In this document: positions 13,914-17,538 of the stretch, one piece after another
Layout: every line of letters begins with the position of its first letter
Position numbering within the stretch: the stretch's first letter is position 1
Origin: Thiotrichales bacterium
Lineage (GTDB): Bacteria; Pseudomonadota; Gammaproteobacteria; Thiomicrospirales; Thiomicrospiraceae
Assembly (NCBI GenBank): GCA_027036095.1
Contig: JALVTA010000216.1
Coordinates: 1-17,538 of the forward strand
Reading direction: 5' to 3'
DNA length: 17,538 bases
Position numbers and translations under genes: made by a program
Notes under the pieces: model-generated
Seen by the model: only the letters and a program-made list of their open reading frames with translations
What the model was told of the DNA's origin: nothing
Database searches by the model: none

Positions 13914-16728
13914 AGCGGCGCACCTCGCCCTCGCCCGCCACGTTCTCCACGCAGCGGCCGCACAGGTCGGGATAGCCAGGATGCGCACCCACGTCGGCCC
14001 GATGGTGCCAGCAGCGTGCGCACTTGGGTTTGTCGGTAGGCCGGGCCACAATCCACAGCCCCTCCAGCCCCTCGGCGGCCACGGCGGTCTCGGGCCGAGC
14101 CGAGGCAGGCTGCACGGTTGCTTCGGAGGTGATCATGACAAAGCGCAGCTCGTCGCCCAGCGCCGCCAGCCGCTCATGGAGCACGCCCTCGGCATAGAGA
14201 TCGACCTCCGCCGTCAGCGACCCCTTGATCTCGCCGGCGTTGCGCATGTCCTCCAGTACCTTGTTGACCGCCTTGCGCACGGCGAGGATGTCGGCCCAGA
14301 AGGCGGAGTTCATGGGCTGCTGTTCGTCCAGCGGCGTCAGGCGGTCATACCATTCGGCCACGAAGACGGTCTCGTCACGCGCGCCGGGCATGTGGCCCCA
14401 GATCTCCTCTGCGGTGAAGCTGAGGATGGGCGCGATCCAGCGCACCAGCGCCTCCAGCACGTGCCACAGGGCCGTCTGCGCGGAGCGCCGTGCGGCGGAC
14501 TCCTTCTGACAGGTGTACTGGCGGTCCTTGATCACGTCCAGATAGAAAGCACCCAAGTCCTCCGAGCAGAAGTTGTGCACCAGCTGGGTGACCCGGTGGA
14601 AGTTGTAGGCCTCATAGGCGGCCATGATCTCCTGCTGCAGATCATGGGCGCGGCCGATGGCCCACCGGTCCAGCGGCAGCAGCTGATCATACGGCAGCGC
14701 GTTGTCCGCCGGATCGAAGCCGTTGAGGTTGGCCAGCATGAAGCGGGCGGTATTGCGGATGCGCCGGTAGGCATCCGCCGTGCGCTTGATGATCTCGTCG
14801 GAGACGGTCATCTCGTAGCGGTAGTCGGAGCCGGCGATCCACAGACGCAGAATGTCGGCGCCGAATTTGTCCATCACCTGCTGCGGCGCCACCACGTTGC
14901 CCAGCGATTTGGACATCTTGCGCCCCTGCCCGTCCACGGTGAAGCCGTGAGTGAGCACCTGACAGTAGGGCGCCTGCCCGTCCATGGCCAGCGAGGTGAG
15001 CAGGCTGGACTGGAACCAGCCGCGGTGCTGGTCGGAGCCTTCCAGATAGAGATCGGCGGGACGGGTCAGCTCATCGCGCCGGGCGCACACGGCCCAGTGG
15101 GTCACGCCAGAGTCGAACCACACATCGAGAATGTCGGTCACCTTCTCATAGTCGGCGGCCTCCTCGCCGATCAGTTCAGCCAGGTCCAGCTCATACCAGG
15201 CGTCGATGGAGCCTTCCTCAATACGCTGCGCGATGGGCTCGATCAGTTCCGCCATGCGCGGGTGCAGCTCGCCGCTCTCGCGATGGACGATGAAAGTGAT
15301 GGGCACCCCCCAGTGCCGCTGGCGGGAGATGCACCAGTCGGGCCGGCCTTCGATCATCTTCTCGATGCGGTTGCGGCCCCACTCCGGTACCCACTGCACC
15401 CGGGGAATGGCCGCAAGCGCCTGCTGACGCAGGCCCTGCGCCTCCATGCTGATGAACCACTGGCTGGTGGCGCGGAAGATCAGCGGTGTCTTGGTGCGCC
15501 AGCAGTGCGGGTAGCTGTGGGTGATCTTGCCGTGATGCACCAGCCTGCCCTTCTCTTCGAGCAGGGCGATGATCTCCTCGTCCACCTTGTGCACGTGCTT
15601 GCCCTCGAAGCCGGGGGCCTCGGCGGTGAACACGCCCCGGCTGTCCACCGGGCAGAGGACATCCAGTCCGTACTTCTGCCCCACCTCGAAGTCTTCCTGA
15701 CCGTGACCGGGGGCGGTATGCACGCAGCCTGTGCCCGCCTCCAGCGTCACATGCTCGCCCAGCACGATGGGCACCTGACGGTCATAGAAGGGGTGCTGCA
15801 GCTTCACGCCCTCCAGCTGGGCGCCGCGCACGGTGGCCAAGACCGGCGCTTCCTCCACACCCCACTCCTTCAGCACCGTCTCCAGCAGCCCTTCGGCCAG
15901 CAGCAGGCGGGCCTGACCCACCTGCACCAGCACATAGTCCAGATCCGGATGCAGCGCCACCGCCAGGTTGGCCGGCAGGGTCCACGGCGTGGTGGTCCAG
16001 ATGACCACGGAGAGCGGCCCTGTGCCCATGTCGTCACCCACCGGCGTCAGCCGGGCGAGAAAGTCCGCTTCGTCCACCACGTCAAAACGCACGTAGATGG
16101 CGTGGGAGGTCTTGTCCTTGTACTCTACCTCCGCCTCGGCCAGCGCCGAGCCAGCGCCCACCGACCAGTAGACCGGCTTGACGCCGCGGGTGATATGACC
16201 GTTCTTCAGCATCTCGCCCAGCGCACGCACCTCGTCCGCCTCGAAGCGGAAATCCTTGGTGAGATAGGGGTTCTGCCAGTCGCCCACCACGCCGAGGCGC
16301 TGAAAATCCGCCATCTGCGCTTCCACCTGCTGCTGCGCATAGTCACGGCATGCCTGCCGGAAAGTGCGCGCATCCACCCCGTCGCCCACCTTGCCCAGCT
16401 TCTTCTCCACATTCAGCTCGATGGGCAGACCGTGGCAGTCCCAGCCCGGCACGTAGGGCGCGTCGAAGCCGGACAGAGTCTTGGCCTTGACGATGATGTC
16501 CTTGAGTACCTTGTTGACCGCATGGCCGATGTGAATGTTGCCGTTGGCATACGGCGGGCCGTCGTGCAGCACGAACTTCGGCCGACCTGCCCGCGCCCTG
16601 CGGATGCGGCCGTAGAGGTCCTGCTCCACCCAGCGGCGTGCCCACTCGGGCTCCCGCTTCGGCAGATTGCCGCGCATGGGGAAATCGGTCTCGGGAAGGT
16701 TGAGCGGATACTTCTTGTCGTCAGCCAT
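13906..16728 (-). CDS. ileS: Isoleucyl-tRNA synthetase
   Basis: This class I synthetase charges tRNA-Ile and edits misactivated valine. The 940 residues match E. coli (938). The signature HIGH is at 66-69 (GNIHIGHAVNK) and KMSKS at 604-608. GWDCHGLPIE (95-104) and the editing-domain IWTTTPWTLPANLAV (243-257) and GTGCVHTAPGHGQEDF are intact. The C-terminal zinc finger has Cys903, Cys906, Cys923 and Cys926 and marks the bacterial type. One oddity is at about 188-193, where the usual CxxC before SALAEAEVEY is replaced by SVGAGS. The ATG at 16726-16728 has AGGA 5 nt upstream and lies 9 bp after the ribF stop. The gene is cotranscribed with ribF and lspA. The long open frame on the opposite strand is a coding shadow. 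Confidence 0.98.
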   Translation of the reverse strand: MADDKKYPLNLPETDFPMRGNLPKREPEWARRWVEQDLYGRIRRARAGRPKFVLHDGPPYANGNIHIGHAVNKVLKDIIVKAKTLSGFDAPYVPGWDCHGLPIELNVEKKLGKVGDGVDARTFRQACRDYAQQQVEAQMADFQRLGVVGDWQNPYLTKDFRFEADEVRALGEMLKNGHITRGVKPVYWSVGAGSALAEAEVEYKDKTSHAIYVRFDVVDEADFLARLTPVGDDMGTGPLSVVIWTTTPWTLPANLAVALHPDLDYVLVQVGQARLLLAEGLLETVLKEWGVEEAPVLATVRGAQLEGVKLQHPFYDRQVPIVLGEHVTLEAGTGCVHTAPGHGQEDFEVGQKYGLDVLCPVDSRGVFTAEAPGFEGKHVHKVDEEIIALLEEKGRLVHHGKITHSYPHCWRTKTPLIFRATSQWFISMEAQGLRQQALAAIPRVQWVPEWGRNRIEKMIEGRPDWCISRQRHWGVPITFIVHRESGELHPRMAELIEPIAQRIEEGSIDAWYELDLAELIGEEAADYEKVTDILDVWFDSGVTHWAVCARRDELTRPADLYLEGSDQHRGWFQSSLLTSLAMDGQAPYCQVLTHGFTVDGQGRKMSKSLGNVVAPQQVMDKFGADILRLWIAGSDYRYEMTVSDEIIKRTADAYRRIRNTARFMLANLNGFDPADNALPYDQLLPLDRWAIGRAHDLQQEIMAAYEAYNFHRVTQLVHNFCSEDLGAFYLDVIKDRQYTCQKESAARRSAQTALWHVLEALVRWIAPILSFTAEEIWGHMPGARDETVFVAEWYDRLTPLDEQQPMNSAFWADILAVRKAVNKVLEDMRNAGEIKGSLTAEVDLYAEGVLHERLAALGDELRFVMITSEATVQPASARPETAVAAEGLEGLWIVARPTDKPKCARCWHHRADVGAHPGYPDLCGRCVENVAGEGEVRRFA

Positions 16729-16737
16729 GGTGTCCTG

Positions 16738-17538
16738 TCAGTGTCTGTTCGGATGGATGAAAAAACGCCGCGCGGCCTGCGCGTCGCGATCGATCTGCGC
16801 CATCAGCGCCTCCAGCGAATCGAAGCGCCGCTCCGGGCGGATGAAATGGACCAATTTTACCGTGATGTGCGCCCCATAGACCATTTTTGACCAGTCGAAC
16901 AGATGCACCTCCACGCTGGGACGCAGCCCGTCCACGGTGGGACGCACGCCCACATTGGCCACGCCGGGCAGGGCTCGCTCGCCGGTCTCGGCGATGTCCA
17001 CCGTCACGGCGAACACCCCCTGCACCGGCAGGCGGTGGCGCTTGGGGTTGACGTTGAGGGTGGGAAAGCCCAGCTGCCGTCCCCGCTTCTGGCCGTGAAT
17101 CACCCGGCCGGAAAAGGCGAACGGCCGTCCCAGCAGACGCTCGGCCAGCGCCAGATCCGGCACGGCCAGCGCCCGGCGGATGCGGGTGGAGCTGACCCGT
17201 TCCCCGTCGATTTCGAAGGTGGGCTGATGGGCCACATCGAAACCCAGCTCGGCGCCGAGCCGCTGCAGCAGATGGAAATCCCCCCGCCGACCGGCGCCGA
17301 AGCGGAAATCATCCCCCACGGAAACAAAGCGGGCGTGCAGCCGGGCGGCGAGAATGTCGCGCACGAATGCCTCCGCCGGCAGGGCGGCGAAAGCCACGTC
17401 GAAGCGCACCATGAGCACATAGTCCACGCCCTGCGCCGCCAGCGCCGCGACCTTTTCGCGCAGGTTCATCAGCCGCACCGGCGCCTTCTCCGGCGCAAAG
17501 AACTCCACCGGATGAGGTTCGAACAGCATCACCACCGT
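16738..17538 (-). CDS. ribF: Bifunctional riboflavin kinase / FAD synthetase, N-terminus beyond window
   Basis: RibF phosphorylates riboflavin to FMN and adenylylates FMN to FAD. The visible 266 residues start inside the nucleotidyltransferase domain (LFEPHPVEFF); the first ~40 residues, with the usual GxFDGxHxGH motif, lie outside the window. The FMN adenylyltransferase part continues through VSVGDDFRFGAGRRGD and SSTRIRRAL. The riboflavin kinase domain begins with GRVIHGQKRGRQLGFPTLNV and includes ANVGVRPTVDG and EVHLFDWS. The C-terminus RRFFIHP is complete. It lies 9 bp upstream of ileS, the standard ribF-ileS-lspA order. FAD from this enzyme would be the cofactor of the ThiO-like oxidase at the end of the same operon. 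The in-frame GTG at 17535 is not taken as the start because homology extends upstream. Confidence 0.96.
   Translation of the reverse strand, partial: TVVMLFEPHPVEFFAPEKAPVRLMNLREKVAALAAQGVDYVLMVRFDVAFAALPAEAFVRDILAARLHARFVSVGDDFRFGAGRRGDFHLLQRLGAELGFDVAHQPTFEIDGERVSSTRIRRALAVPDLALAERLLGRPFAFSGRVIHGQKRGRQLGFPTLNVNPKRHRLPVQGVFAVTVDIAETGERALPGVANVGVRPTVDGLRPSVEVHLFDWSKMVYGAHITVKLVHFIRPERRFDSLEALMAQIDRDAQAARRFFIHPNRH

Noticed and set aside
13834..16890. 1018-codon open frame on the plus strand opposite ileS and its neighbours
   Set aside because: It lies antisense to a clear IleRS with all catalytic motifs. Long antisense frames are expected in high-GC DNA, and the translation is rich in His, Gln, Arg and Leu with no recognisable domain.

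Overview
The window is about 17.5 kb of compact, high-GC DNA. Gene content and order point to the core chromosome of a gammaproteobacterium: hemA-prfA-prmC-moeB diverges from a TPR lipoprotein gene that leads to tRNA-Gln-prs-rplY, as around hemA in Pseudomonas, and ribF-ileS-lspA is the usual prolipoprotein-processing operon. The genus cannot be named from this sequence. Flagellar stator genes, a good sigma-54 promoter and a PilZ protein suggest a motile cell that uses c-di-GMP.

Layout, left to right. (1) Positions 1-3476, minus strand: a TPR lipoprotein gene, then a promoter and tRNA-Gln(UUG), prs (PRPP synthase) and the start of rplY (long-form ribosomal protein L25, cut by the window edge). 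lolB and ispE, which often lie between the TPR gene and the tRNA, are absent. (2) Positions 3539-7742, plus strand: hemA-prfA-prmC-moeB, a four-gene run in which each gene overlaps the next. PrmC carries an 80-residue in-frame insertion made of about 2.6 copies of a 31-codon repeat. (3) Positions 7743-9406, minus strand: motA-motB behind a consensus sigma-54 promoter, with no other flagellar genes in view. (4) Positions 9459-11975, minus strand: a small HMA-domain protein followed directly by parC (topoisomerase IV subunit A). (5) Positions 12011-12379, plus strand: a lone PilZ-domain protein. (6) Positions 12368-17538, minus strand: ribF (N-terminus beyond the window), ileS, lspA and a thiO-like amino acid oxidase. 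fkpB and ispH, which often follow lspA, are not there.

How the genes fit together: glutamyl-tRNA reductase starts tetrapyrrole synthesis. RF1 and its glutamine methyltransferase PrmC work as a pair in translation termination. MoeB (or ThiF) and the ThiO-like oxidase belong to sulfur-carrier and thiamine chemistry. LspA matures lipoproteins, of which the TPR protein is a predicted example. MotA and MotB form the flagellar stator. Coding density is near total: the longest gene-free stretch is about 160 bp (447-609), and no mobile element, CRISPR array or prophage was seen. The most unusual item is the repeat insertion in prmC. Next come the sigma-54 promoter of motAB, the breaks in synteny at two places where MEP-pathway genes are expected, and substitutions at usually conserved positions in ParC, LspA, IleS and the PilZ protein.
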